A stretch of DNA of 64,000 nt from contig NZ_AP014636.1 in NCBI RefSeq assembly GCF_001547935.1, forward strand, positions 186,001 through 250,000, read 5' to 3'. Positions within the stretch are counted from its first letter, which is position 1, and every line of letters starts with the position of its first letter. This document shows positions 36,935 to 44,246 of this stretch, one piece after another. The translations under genes and the position numbers were made by a program. The notes beneath the pieces are model-generated. The model ran no database searches and was not told the DNA's origin. It saw only the letters and a list, made by a program, of their open reading frames with translations. Source of the stretch: Vibrio tritonius. Its GTDB lineage: Bacteria > Pseudomonadota > Gammaproteobacteria > Enterobacterales > Vibrionaceae.

Positions 36935-36961
36935 AAAAGCCGCTGAAAAGCGGCTTTTTTT
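36935..36961 (+). terminator. guaC terminator
   Basis: AAAAGCCGCT (36935-36944) pairs with AGCGGCTTTT (36949-36958), T-run to 36961. It is the last recognisable backbone element before the island. Confidence 0.88.
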
Positions 36962-36979
36962 ATGCCCCAAAACAAAAAA

Positions 36980-37023
36980 TGGCGACAAAGTGGCGACAGC
37001 TGAAAAAAATTTTGGTGGCGACA
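36980..37023. repeat. Three TGGCGACA direct repeats, candidate att/arm sites
   Basis: TGGCGACA occurs at 36980-36987, 36991-36998 and 37016-37023, between the guaC terminator and the integrase stop. Direct repeats beside an integrase gene are typical arm-type integrase sites; the attachment core should lie close by. A matching copy at the other island end is not in this window. Confidence 0.5.
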
Positions 37024-37024
37024 G

Positions 37025-38059
37025 TTACAACTGGGCTAATGGATTTAAAGAAATGGCTTCGGAAAGGTGAGCGGGGGCGAAGTGCGCATAACGCATTGTC
37101 ATGGAAATATCGGCGTGACCAAGAATGTCACGCAGGACAAGAATATTACCTCCGTTCATCATAAAGTGACTGGCGAAAGTATGACGTAAAATGTGTGACG
37201 CTTGGCCACTCGGAATTTCAATGTCTAACTTGTTCTTGAGAATGTAGCAAAAAGGGGTGTAGCACTCTTCAAACAGTTGACCTGTCATTGGCTTATAAAT
37301 TTCTTTGTATAATTCCTCAGAGATAGGCACAGAGCGGTTTTTCTTGGTCTTAGTATTGGTGAAGGTTACTTTGTACTCAGAAAGCTGGCTAGAGTGCAAT
37401 TTGGCGGCTTCGTTCCACCTTGCTCCAGTGGCTAAACAAAGTTTAACGATCTTAATCATGTCTGCGCGTTCATGCTGACCAACCAACTCAAGAAGTAATT
37501 CAATCTTATCGGTAGGCAAAAATTCCATGGTCCGCTCGTTTTCTCGAAATGGTTTGATATCATCCAGTGGATTTGGCAATGACCATTCGCCAAGTTCTTT
37601 GAGCTTATTGAATACGGCTTTAAAGCGGGCCAACTCAGAATTGAGCGTAGAAATGCTAGGCTTACCACGATTCCAACGTTTTTCGTCAACAAACACAACT
37701 TTTCCTGACATTCGTTTGCTGCGATAGTCGGAATAATGTTTAGCTGTAAACGCAGAGGCTAATGGGTTGTTCATCGATTCCACCATATGGTGAAACTTAT
37801 TTATAATTACGTCTCCATTCACCAAAGAACGGCCATAGTGGGAATACCAAACGGTAATAAGATCACTTAGTCGGCGACTATCTAGCTTTTCACCGAACCA
37901 GGGCTTCTCATTGACCTCTCGCATGACGAATTTTTCAAAAGCGGATGCTTCCCCTTTAGTCGCGAAGTTTTTGCGTACACGCTTTCCTGAGCGCCCATTC
38001 GGGTAACACTCGCATAACCACGGTTTTTTACTGTTGTCTTTTAGATTACGGATTGCCAT
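37025..38059 (-). CDS. Tyrosine recombinase, P2-like phage/island integrase
   Basis: 344 aa. An N-terminal arm-binding domain (about 1-60), a core-binding SAM-like domain (about 60-165) and the catalytic domain hold the tyrosine-recombinase residues: Arg in TGARWNEA, Lys in the TKTKKNRSVPI hairpin, His-x-x-Arg in HILRHTFASHF, His in LGHADI and the Tyr nucleophile in MRYAHFAP. It should integrate and excise the island at the guaC 3' region. The frame is intact, so the island may still be mobile. A LexA-type box lies 18 nt upstream of the start codon, implying SOS-induced expression. Confidence 0.93.
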   Translation of the reverse strand: MAIRNLKDNSKKPWLCECYPNGRSGKRVRKNFATKGEASAFEKFVMREVNEKPWFGEKLDSRRLSDLITVWYSHYGRSLVNGDVIINKFHHMVESMNNPLASAFTAKHYSDYRSKRMSGKVVFVDEKRWNRGKPSISTLNSELARFKAVFNKLKELGEWSLPNPLDDIKPFRENERTMEFLPTDKIELLLELVGQHERADMIKIVKLCLATGARWNEAAKLHSSQLSEYKVTFTNTKTKKNRSVPISEELYKEIYKPMTGQLFEECYTPFCYILKNKLDIEIPSGQASHILRHTFASHFMMNGGNILVLRDILGHADISMTMRYAHFAPAHLSEAISLNPLAQL

Positions 38060-38076
38060 AAAATCAACTCAAGATG

Positions 38077-38092
38077 CTGTATATATAAACAG
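38077..38092. promoter_or_regulatory. LexA (SOS) box before the integrase
   Basis: CTGTATATATAAACAG has the exact CTG-N10-CAG form with an alternating TA core. The flanks extend the match to about 18 of 20 positions of the gammaproteobacterial consensus. It sits between the integrase start (38059) and its upstream region. Confidence 0.8.
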
Positions 38093-38329
38093 TATCAATC
38101 AATGAGTTATGAATCAATGTGCGTTTTATGTGGGGAGATACAAAGCAGAAATGGGACCACCGACAGTTGTCAGATATTGACCAATGTCGTTGAATCATAG
38201 ATTATGTGTGTTGTTGATTATGTTCGCGTATGGCGAAGCTCAATACTTTTGGGGGAAAATAGAAAAATCAGTATGTAAATTATAAAAAATTGTTTAAAAG
38301 GACTATTCAAAAACTAATGAGGTAATATC

Positions 38330-38635
38330 ATGGGAATTGGATCAAATTACTATGTGAAAGTAGCAGAAGACGAATATAAAGAAGAGTTGCTAAAAGAGAT
38401 TGCTAGGGATGCTGCTGTACATGTAGTAAATGGCATTGATCGAAGTGCGGCCATAAAAAAAGCAAAGGCAACAATAGAAGCTCAGCAAGAAGCCATTGCT
38501 ATGCAAGAATACTATGAAGACGAAGATGGAATAATTCGATTTTTTGATTCGTCAATTGAAAGCCCCCAAACGCCAACTGGTAAACATCATCAGGTAGCCA
38601 CTGTCGCGAAAGAATTGAAAGATACAATTGGCTAA
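38330..38635 (+). CDS. Small hypothetical island protein
   Basis: 101 aa. ATG behind GAGGTAATATC, a good ribosome site. The chain is acidic and helical ([19 protein letters not shown], then [25 protein letters not shown]), with no Cys, signal peptide or membrane helix, and I recognise no domain. Its tail overlaps head-on the 3' end of the broken tniQ copy A: the sequence that replaces the tniQ C-terminus lies partly antisense to this gene. That suggests that this gene, or a piece carrying it, was inserted into tniQ. Confidence 0.5.
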   Translation: MGIGSNYYVKVAEDEYKEELLKEIARDAAVHVVNGIDRSAAIKKAKATIEAQQEAIAMQEYYEDEDGIIRFFDSSIESPQTPTGKHHQVATVAKELKDTIG

Positions 38636-39154
38636 AAAAGAAGGTGAAGCAATAAACTGGTTAAATTTTAACAGTGACAACTGTCCTGCCAGAGGGGGGT
38701 AGTCATAACCTTCAAAATGCCATAAATAGTTAGCGTATCCATTTTCTTTAAGGCAAACAGGACATACCGGGATGATATTGGTCCTTAGTAAAGATCGTGG
38801 GAAAACCTCGCAACCGCGGATAAGTGCAGTTACTGATGGGGAATATTTAAGTGGTGAGCGATTAATAGCTAACTTCAGTAAATCAACGGGCTCAGTAAAT
38901 GTTAATTGACTTATCTGATGGAGAGCATGACTTCTAGCTGCTGAGCTATGTTTTGATGAATATGGGTTTATTCGACGGATATCAGTGGGGAATGAGGAAA
39001 ATCTCTCAGAATCCCCATCGCACAAATAGTGTTTAAGTGCAGATAAAAAACGATCGAAATCTTGGTAACCATTTTTGTTTGCGATTCGGATTAAATAGCT
39101 CTCAAGACTTTCGTCTTCGAATGGCTTTGGTGGTTGCAGTAACATCGTCTTCAT
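38552..39154 (-). pseudogene. tniQ: tniQ copy A, truncated (I-F3 CAST type)
   Basis: The first about 150 residues match TniQ of CRISPR-associated Tn7-like elements: [52 protein letters not shown] and a CPVC zinc half-site followed by [16 protein letters not shown]. At about 38698 homology stops abruptly and 48 unrelated codons follow to the stop at 38552. The full family protein is about 390-400 aa, so the zinc-ribbon remainder and C-terminal half are gone. ATG choice: 39154 or 39145 (MLLQPPKPF). Adjacent cas genes, tnsA, tnsB and tnsC are absent. It lies near guaC, a known target of such elements. Confidence 0.8.
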
Positions 39155-39423
39155 CAATATCCCACCCACTTGCATTAAGCTCAGCTAAAGCTCTTTGAGT
39201 TGAATGTTGATACTTAACTCTTGATTTAATTAATGCGAATAGTTTTACGTCATTTTGTGGCTTTGATCAAAATAATGTTTTGAAACAAGTAGTTACTGAG
39301 ATTTCAATATTTAGCGTTGATGATGTTTGGAGAATTTTGGGGATTAACTAACGATCTCGCGAAGTTCTCAGAGTTGGGGGGATTAAGAAGAGGGAAGGAA
39401 ATATTTCCCTCCCACGATACAAA

Positions 39424-39645
39424 TTAGCTAATTTTTATATCACCGCGGCGAACTAGCATACAGAATCTTGCATAATCCTGATTGTATACAAATACTCGGT
39501 GCGGGACACTAGCGCCAGCCATAAACTTATCAAATGCAGTAAGAGTTTTTGTAGGTAGACTAGAGGGACCTACGACTTTAAAAGGCACATCTGCCATACT
39601 GAACTCTTCCAAGTTTGGTAAAAGCTCGTCAAATTCATTCTTCAT
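39424..39645 (-). CDS. Small hypothetical protein, weak
   Basis: About 73 aa from the ATG at 39645; a GTG at 39654 is also in frame. The sequence (MKNEFDELLPNLEEFSMADV, later VPHRVFVYNQDYARFCMLVRRGD) has no membrane helix or known motif. I see no good ribosome site. It lies between the two tniQ remnants on the same strand and could be cargo or a leftover of the transposon. Unknown function. Confidence 0.4.
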   Translation of the reverse strand: MKNEFDELLPNLEEFSMADVPFKVVGPSSLPTKTLTAFDKFMAGASVPHRVFVYNQDYARFCMLVRRGDIKIS

Positions 39646-39730
39646 ACAGTACACCGAATGGTAGTTAGGTTCGGCCAGATTCTATTGATTATGGCTTAAA
39701 TGGCAAGGTGCTGATTAACTTAGTTTATTT

Positions 39731-40651
39731 TTACACGATTTGGAAAATTACATGATTCATGTAATTCTTAAAATCGTGTAATTTTAGTGAGCTTGTAATA
39801 AAAAATAGTCGGCATATAAGATCTTTTAATCGTAATTCAGATGTGCAGACAACAGCATGCTCAAGGTTTAATTCTATTTCAGCATCGATCATTGAATGAA
39901 ATGCGCTTGTCCAGTTTGCGAAAAAATGGGTGAATGAACCATGGTCGAATTTATCGTCATTAAGGTGTGTCCACCAATGAATCAAGCCCCAGCGATAGCT
40001 CTTTGGGAGGTTGGGCAGCTCTTCAGAGCCGTTGCCAGCGAGCCAATTTGCAACGTTGTATGCCAGCTTGGGTTCCCTGCCTCTACTTTTTGTCGCGATA
40101 GGCTCCTTGCAATTGCTGCAAACTCCTTTTAACTCAGATACTCGATAGTCAAACTCGTTGCCACAGCTACAAGAGGTAATTAAAGGTACGTTATGAATAT
40201 GACAGTGATCGTAACCCTTCAAATGCCATAGGTAACTGGCGTAGCCATTTTCTTGTAAGTACAATGGGCAGCAGGGGATGGACTTTGTTCGGGGTAAACT
40301 ACGAGGAAATACTTCAGAACCTCGTATCACAGCACTGGTTGATAGAGAATATTTTAAGTTTGTTCTGTTTATTGCTATTCCAAGTAACTTGAGAGGTTCG
40401 TTAAACGTCGATTGGGCGAGTTTCAAAAATGAAGCCGCTCGGGAACTGGAACGTAATTAGCCGAGCACGGGTTTATCCTCGTGATGTCCGTAGGAAAGGT
40501 TTGATAACCTTGATGGTTCAATGTCTTGTAAGAAGCGTTTGGTGGCTTCTAGGAAACGATGGACATCATCACATCCATTTTTGTTTGCCACACGGATAAA
40601 GAAGCTCTCTAGGCTTTCATCGCTATAAGTTTTAGGTCTTTAAAGAAACAT
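39731..40651 (-). pseudogene. tniQ: tniQ copy B, nonsense and frameshifts (I-F3 CAST type)
   Basis: ATG at 40651 with a near-perfect GGAGGAG 6 nt upstream. Codon 4 is TAA where relatives have CAA (MFL-stop-RPK). [33 protein letters not shown] follow; the frame then slips by one base into [16 protein letters not shown] and slips back at SSSRAASFLKLAQ. The long remaining frame matches TniQ: LKYSLSTSAVIRGSEVFPRSL, ENGYASYLWH, ITSCSCGNEFDYRVS, NLPKSYRWGLIHWW and NLEHAVVCTSELRLKDL. A zinc ligand is lost (CPLY instead of CPLC), and the protein stops early after HVIFQIV. It resembles the Tn6677 TniQ more closely than copy A does. Confidence 0.88.
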
Positions 40652-40663
40652 AATACACTCCTC

Positions 40664-40696
40664 CTACAGTACATATAACTGTAGAAATGAACAGTT
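40664..40696. promoter_or_regulatory. Overlapping inverted repeats upstream of tniQ copy B
   Basis: CTACAGT (40664-40670) and ACTGTAG (40678-40684) form one inverted repeat. AACTGT (40677-40682) and ACAGTT (40691-40696) form a second, sharing the middle half-site. The second also has the CTG-N10-CAG form of a LexA box. The block touches the ribosome site of tniQ B and covers a likely -10, so it looks like a repressor operator. Confidence 0.45.
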
Positions 40697-40718
40697 GACC
40701 TGAGTATTCGTATATTAA

Positions 40719-40826
40719 CTAATGAACAAGTTTTTGATAGTGGTCGCAAAACTCTGCGATGTGGGGGGGACGATCGGTGAGTTCGTCTAGGTGGGTCATG
40801 AATTTGCGGAAGTAAGCTTGGCTCAT
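40719..40826 (-). pseudogene. Possible transposase N-terminal fragment
   Basis: A 35-codon frame starting MSQAYFRKFMTHLDELTDRP resembles, from memory, the start of some IS1595-type transposases (FxxFMxxLxxLTxxQ). It ends at a TAG after DHYQKLVH, and nothing transposase-like follows. Weak evidence; it may be chance. The surrounding 40652-41141 region otherwise holds only AT- and TG-rich sequence and the promoter region of the PKS gene. Confidence 0.2.
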
Positions 40827-40859
40827 AAAAGGTGTTTACTTTAGATATCACTATTATTT

Positions 40860-41141
40860 ATCAGCGAGACCAAGTTAAACCTTTCGAATTTAAATTAATA
40901 GGTAGCCCTTAAAAAATGTAGTCGACAGCTATGATGACACGGGGAGCTACTTACGAGATATATAATTGTTTTTAAAGTGCTTAGTAGTGTATTGTTGTGT
41001 TTGTGTTGTCATTTGTTGCCACTTATTTTGTATTGTTATTTTTGTGTTGATTTTTATTTAGAAATGCTACATAAACTCCGGATAGTATAGCAATTGATTT
41101 GTGTCAAATTCGATGCATACAAGATGAAAAGGGAGTTTACA
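40860..41141 (+). promoter_or_regulatory. Presumed promoter region of the PKS-NRPS cluster
   Basis: AT-rich, with a marked run of TGT/TTG trinucleotides at about 40981-41055. TAGTAT at 41083-41088 is a possible -10. I could not fix a -35 or a regulator box, and no cluster-specific regulator gene is present in the window. Confidence 0.35.
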
Positions 41142-44100
41142 GTGACAAGAAATGGTAACGAGGTTGCGATTATAGGCTTTGCCATTAATGTTCCAGGTGC
41201 AAACGATGTTGATGCGTATTGGAAAATGATCTTAGAAAGGGAAGAAGCGTTGTCAGACATATCAGATGACGTTTTGCGCTCTAAAGGTGTTAGCCCTCAA
41301 CTACTAACTGACAAAAACTATGTTAAAAAAGCGTTTACCGTACCTGACTCTGATAAGTTTGATGCGGCTTTTTTTTCTATGTCAGCGCGTGAAGCGGAAA
41401 TACTAGATCCACAACAGCGTATGTTTTTGGAGTTATGTTGGAAGGGGTTAGAGTATTCAGGTTACACGCCCTCAACATATAACGGTCGTATTGGGGCTTT
41501 TGCTGGTGTTTTTTCAAGTTCATATTTAATGAACTTATACAGTCATCCCGACCTTATCGCCTCAATAGGTGAAATGTCAATCCGACATGGCAATGATAAA
41601 GACTATTTAGCTACACGCTTAGCCTACAAACTAAACCTAACTGGTCCTTGCCTATCAATCCAGACTTCTTGTTCATCATCGTTAGTGTCCGTTCATGTTG
41701 CAGCTCAATCTCTTTTATCTGGCGAGAGTGATATGGCTATTGCAGGTGGTGTGTCTGTATTGACAGATCAGGAAGTTGGCTATTTATATCAAGATGGGGG
41801 GCTAACCTCTAAAGATGGACGTTGCAGACCTTTTGATGCTGATACTAAAGGGACTGCATTTAGTAACGGTTTAGGTGTTGTAGTGCTTAAGCGACTGGAT
41901 GACGCAATTCGTGATAACGACACTATTTACTCTGTAATTCTTGGTAGTGCTATTAATAATGATGGATCCAACAAAATTGGGTTTACAGCGCCTTCTTCTG
42001 AAGGGCAGTCGGAAGTGATAGCAGAAGCACTGGAAATGTCAGGTGTTAATGCCAGAAGCATAGGTCTAGTTGAGGCGCATGGTACAGGTACTCCATTAGG
42101 TGATCCAATCGAAATTGACGCCTTGAGCAGTGTGTATCGTAATCATACGAAAGAGAATCAATACTGCGCTATCGGGTCGGTTAAATCTAACGTAGGGCAC
42201 CTCGGTGTAGCTTCTGGTGTAGCAGGACTAATTAAGGCAAGCCTAGCATTGCATAATAGAATCTTGCCGCCGAGCATTAATTTTGAAACTCCTAATCCAA
42301 ATATAGACTTTGAAAACAGTCCATTTCAGTTAAATACGGAATCGAAAGAATGGATACCTGATGACGAAGAGATACGCCGAGCGGCGGTAAGTAGCTTTGG
42401 TATGGGAGGGACCAATGCTCATATGGTACTTGAAGAATATCGAGAGGATATGAGCAGTTCGATGAACAAAGAGCCACAGCTGATGGTGGTTTCAGCTAAG
42501 TCTGAAAGTGCAGCTCAGGCTATGGCTAACCAGCTTCAGCACTGGCTTTCTGCATCCACCATGCATTCATTAGAAGATGCGGCCTACACATTGTCACAAG
42601 GTAGGGATACCTTCCCTTTTCGAGTGTCGTTAGTTGCATATGGAGCGAGAGATGATACCCAAACTTTGAAGGTTAATGAAGCATTTGAAGACCCAGCTGT
42701 TATTTTTGCGTTTCCAGGTCAGGGAAGCCAGTTTTATTCGATGGGACAGGATCTCTACCAATCAAATGAGTTGTTCAAACGTGCTGTCGATGATTGTTTA
42801 GCTATCGTAGAACAATACTCAAAATTGCCAATTCGTGAATTGTTCACAGGTAAGCGATGTGATGTCGACATCAATAGTACTGAAGTTGCACAACCTGCGT
42901 TGTTTATTTTTGGGTACGCTCAGGCTATAGGTTTACAACAAATGAACGTTGTACCTAACGTTGTCATGGGCCACTCTATTGGTGAGCTGGTAGCTGCAAC
43001 TGTCGCAGGTGTTTTTGACTTAGCATCTGCAATTCAAATCGTACTCAAGCGTGCTCGACTAATGCAATCCATGCCAGCGGGTAGCATGGTTTCGATCACT
43101 GCGTCTCAAGATGAGGCCGAGTCCATTATCGCTCCTTATGAAGATGTGTCTATCGCAGCCATCAATACAGGAGATACTTGTATTCTTTCAGGTCCAGATG
43201 CCTCTATTGAAAGTTTGCTGAGAATTTGCGCATTACAGGGTATCGATACTCGCCAGTTACATACATCCCATGCGTTTCATTCGGAAATGATGACTGAGGC
43301 TGCGAATGAGTTTGAAGCATTTGTTTCAGGTTTTGCACTTTCGTCACCAAAGATCCCTGTGATTAGTAACATTAGTGGTCAAGTGTTAACTGAAACTGAA
43401 GCGACAGATCCTGCCTATTGGTCGAAACATATTATCTCTCCTGTACTTTTTGCTAAGAGCCTACTTTCTATAATGCAGTTTGACACTCCAGTTATTGTTG
43501 ATTTGGGGCCAGGGACAAATATTGCAGGCTTTGTGCGTTCAAGTCCTGCTCTTAATAAAATGATTAAGGTGATTACGCTACATAAGCATCCAAAAGATCA
43601 AAGTAACGAACAAATTGGTTACCTTAAAGCTGTTGGTGAGCTATGGGAGTCCGGTGTCGATGTCGACCTAGCCCAGCTCCATAAAAGGCCAAGAAAACGT
43701 GTTCCAATGCCTACTTATGTTTTTGATAAACATAGCTACTGGATAGAAAAGGCAAACTCAGCTTTGTACTTTTCTGGTACTGCTGCGACCAAAGAAGAAA
43801 GCGAACTGGGTGCGCGTCCTCCTGTTAGCAATGAGATAAATGAAGTCCCAACACTGACAGAGTATGAAGAAGTTAACATTAATCTATCAGGTGATATTGA
43901 AGGTGGATTGAAAAAAATATGGTGTGGTTTATTTGGGGTTGATTTTGTTGGATTGGATGAGGACTTCTTTGCACTGGGTGGAACCTCGTTAGTAGCAATC
44001 CAATTAATGTCTCAAGTTCGTAAGCAATTTGGTGTAGAAGTTGACGTCGAAGCTTTGTTCGATGATCCAACGATAAACGGCATAGCTAAGCAAATTAGGA

Positions 44101-44186
44101 TCAGACAGGATGTTACTCAAGTCGATCAGGATGAGTTGTTGCGAGAGCTATTAGAGTCTGAAGACATCGACCTAGAAAAAATATAA
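41142..44186 (+). CDS. Type I PKS, KS-AT-ACP
   Basis: 1014 aa from the GTG at 41142, chosen because GGGAG lies 6 nt upstream and the KS begins at once (NEVAIIGFAINVPGA); ATG at 41124 is an alternative. KS triad: Cys177 (QTSCSSSL), His313 (EAHGTGTPLGDP), His353 (SNVGHLG). AT at about 520-815 with Ser612 (GHSIGE) and HAFH at 710-713, the motif for malonyl-CoA. ACP Ser949 (LGGTSL). There is no KR, DH, ER or MT, so the beta-keto group is not reduced in this module. The C-terminus is acidic (DELLRELLESEDIDLEKI), probably a docking tail. With its KS intact it should extend a chain from another carrier, likely an NRPS T domain. Confidence 0.95.
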   Translation: MTRNGNEVAIIGFAINVPGANDVDAYWKMILEREEALSDISDDVLRSKGVSPQLLTDKNYVKKAFTVPDSDKFDAAFFSMSAREAEILDPQQRMFLELCWKGLEYSGYTPSTYNGRIGAFAGVFSSSYLMNLYSHPDLIASIGEMSIRHGNDKDYLATRLAYKLNLTGPCLSIQTSCSSSLVSVHVAAQSLLSGESDMAIAGGVSVLTDQEVGYLYQDGGLTSKDGRCRPFDADTKGTAFSNGLGVVVLKRLDDAIRDNDTIYSVILGSAINNDGSNKIGFTAPSSEGQSEVIAEALEMSGVNARSIGLVEAHGTGTPLGDPIEIDALSSVYRNHTKENQYCAIGSVKSNVGHLGVASGVAGLIKASLALHNRILPPSINFETPNPNIDFENSPFQLNTESKEWIPDDEEIRRAAVSSFGMGGTNAHMVLEEYREDMSSSMNKEPQLMVVSAKSESAAQAMANQLQHWLSASTMHSLEDAAYTLSQGRDTFPFRVSLVAYGARDDTQTLKVNEAFEDPAVIFAFPGQGSQFYSMGQDLYQSNELFKRAVDDCLAIVEQYSKLPIRELFTGKRCDVDINSTEVAQPALFIFGYAQAIGLQQMNVVPNVVMGHSIGELVAATVAGVFDLASAIQIVLKRARLMQSMPAGSMVSITASQDEAESIIAPYEDVSIAAINTGDTCILSGPDASIESLLRICALQGIDTRQLHTSHAFHSEMMTEAANEFEAFVSGFALSSPKIPVISNISGQVLTETEATDPAYWSKHIISPVLFAKSLLSIMQFDTPVIVDLGPGTNIAGFVRSSPALNKMIKVITLHKHPKDQSNEQIGYLKAVGELWESGVDVDLAQLHKRPRKRVPMPTYVFDKHSYWIEKANSALYFSGTAATKEESELGARPPVSNEINEVPTLTEYEEVNINLSGDIEGGLKKIWCGLFGVDFVGLDEDFFALGGTSLVAIQLMSQVRKQFGVEVDVEALFDDPTINGIAKQIRIRQDVTQVDQDELLRELLESEDIDLEKI

Positions 44187-44204
44187 TGGTGAAAAGGATT
44201 ACCA

Positions 44205-44246
44205 ATGAACTTTAAAAAGAAATGGACATCAGTATGCAAGATCTAG
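44205..44246 (+). other. 13-codon upstream ORF over the NRPS start
   Basis: ATG at 44205 has AAAAGGA well placed upstream and encodes MNFKKKWTSVCKI, overlapping the NRPS start in another frame. The NRPS ATG at 44222 has no comparable ribosome site, so translation may be coupled through this leader. Confidence 0.35.

Noticed and set aside
38160..38225. TGTTGATT at about 38212 as a Tn7-like transposon end
   Set aside because: Only seven of the eight expected terminal bases fit, and no TnsB-type repeats (CCATAAATTGATA-like) follow.
40719..40826. Insertion sequence next to tniQ copy B
   Set aside because: Only 35 codons with a vague transposase resemblance; no inverted repeats, catalytic residues or target duplication. 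Kept only as a low-confidence fragment.
40981..41060. TG-rich tract before the PKS gene as a LuxR/HapR quorum-sensing box
   Set aside because: No dyad resembling the Vibrio LuxR/HapR site (TTATTGATAA-type) is present; it is simply a TGT-rich stretch.
38060..41141. Search for a CRISPR array or a stand-alone atypical I-F repeat near the tniQ relics
   Set aside because: No direct repeat of about 28 nt with regular spacing, and no sequence like the known I-F repeats, was found by eye.
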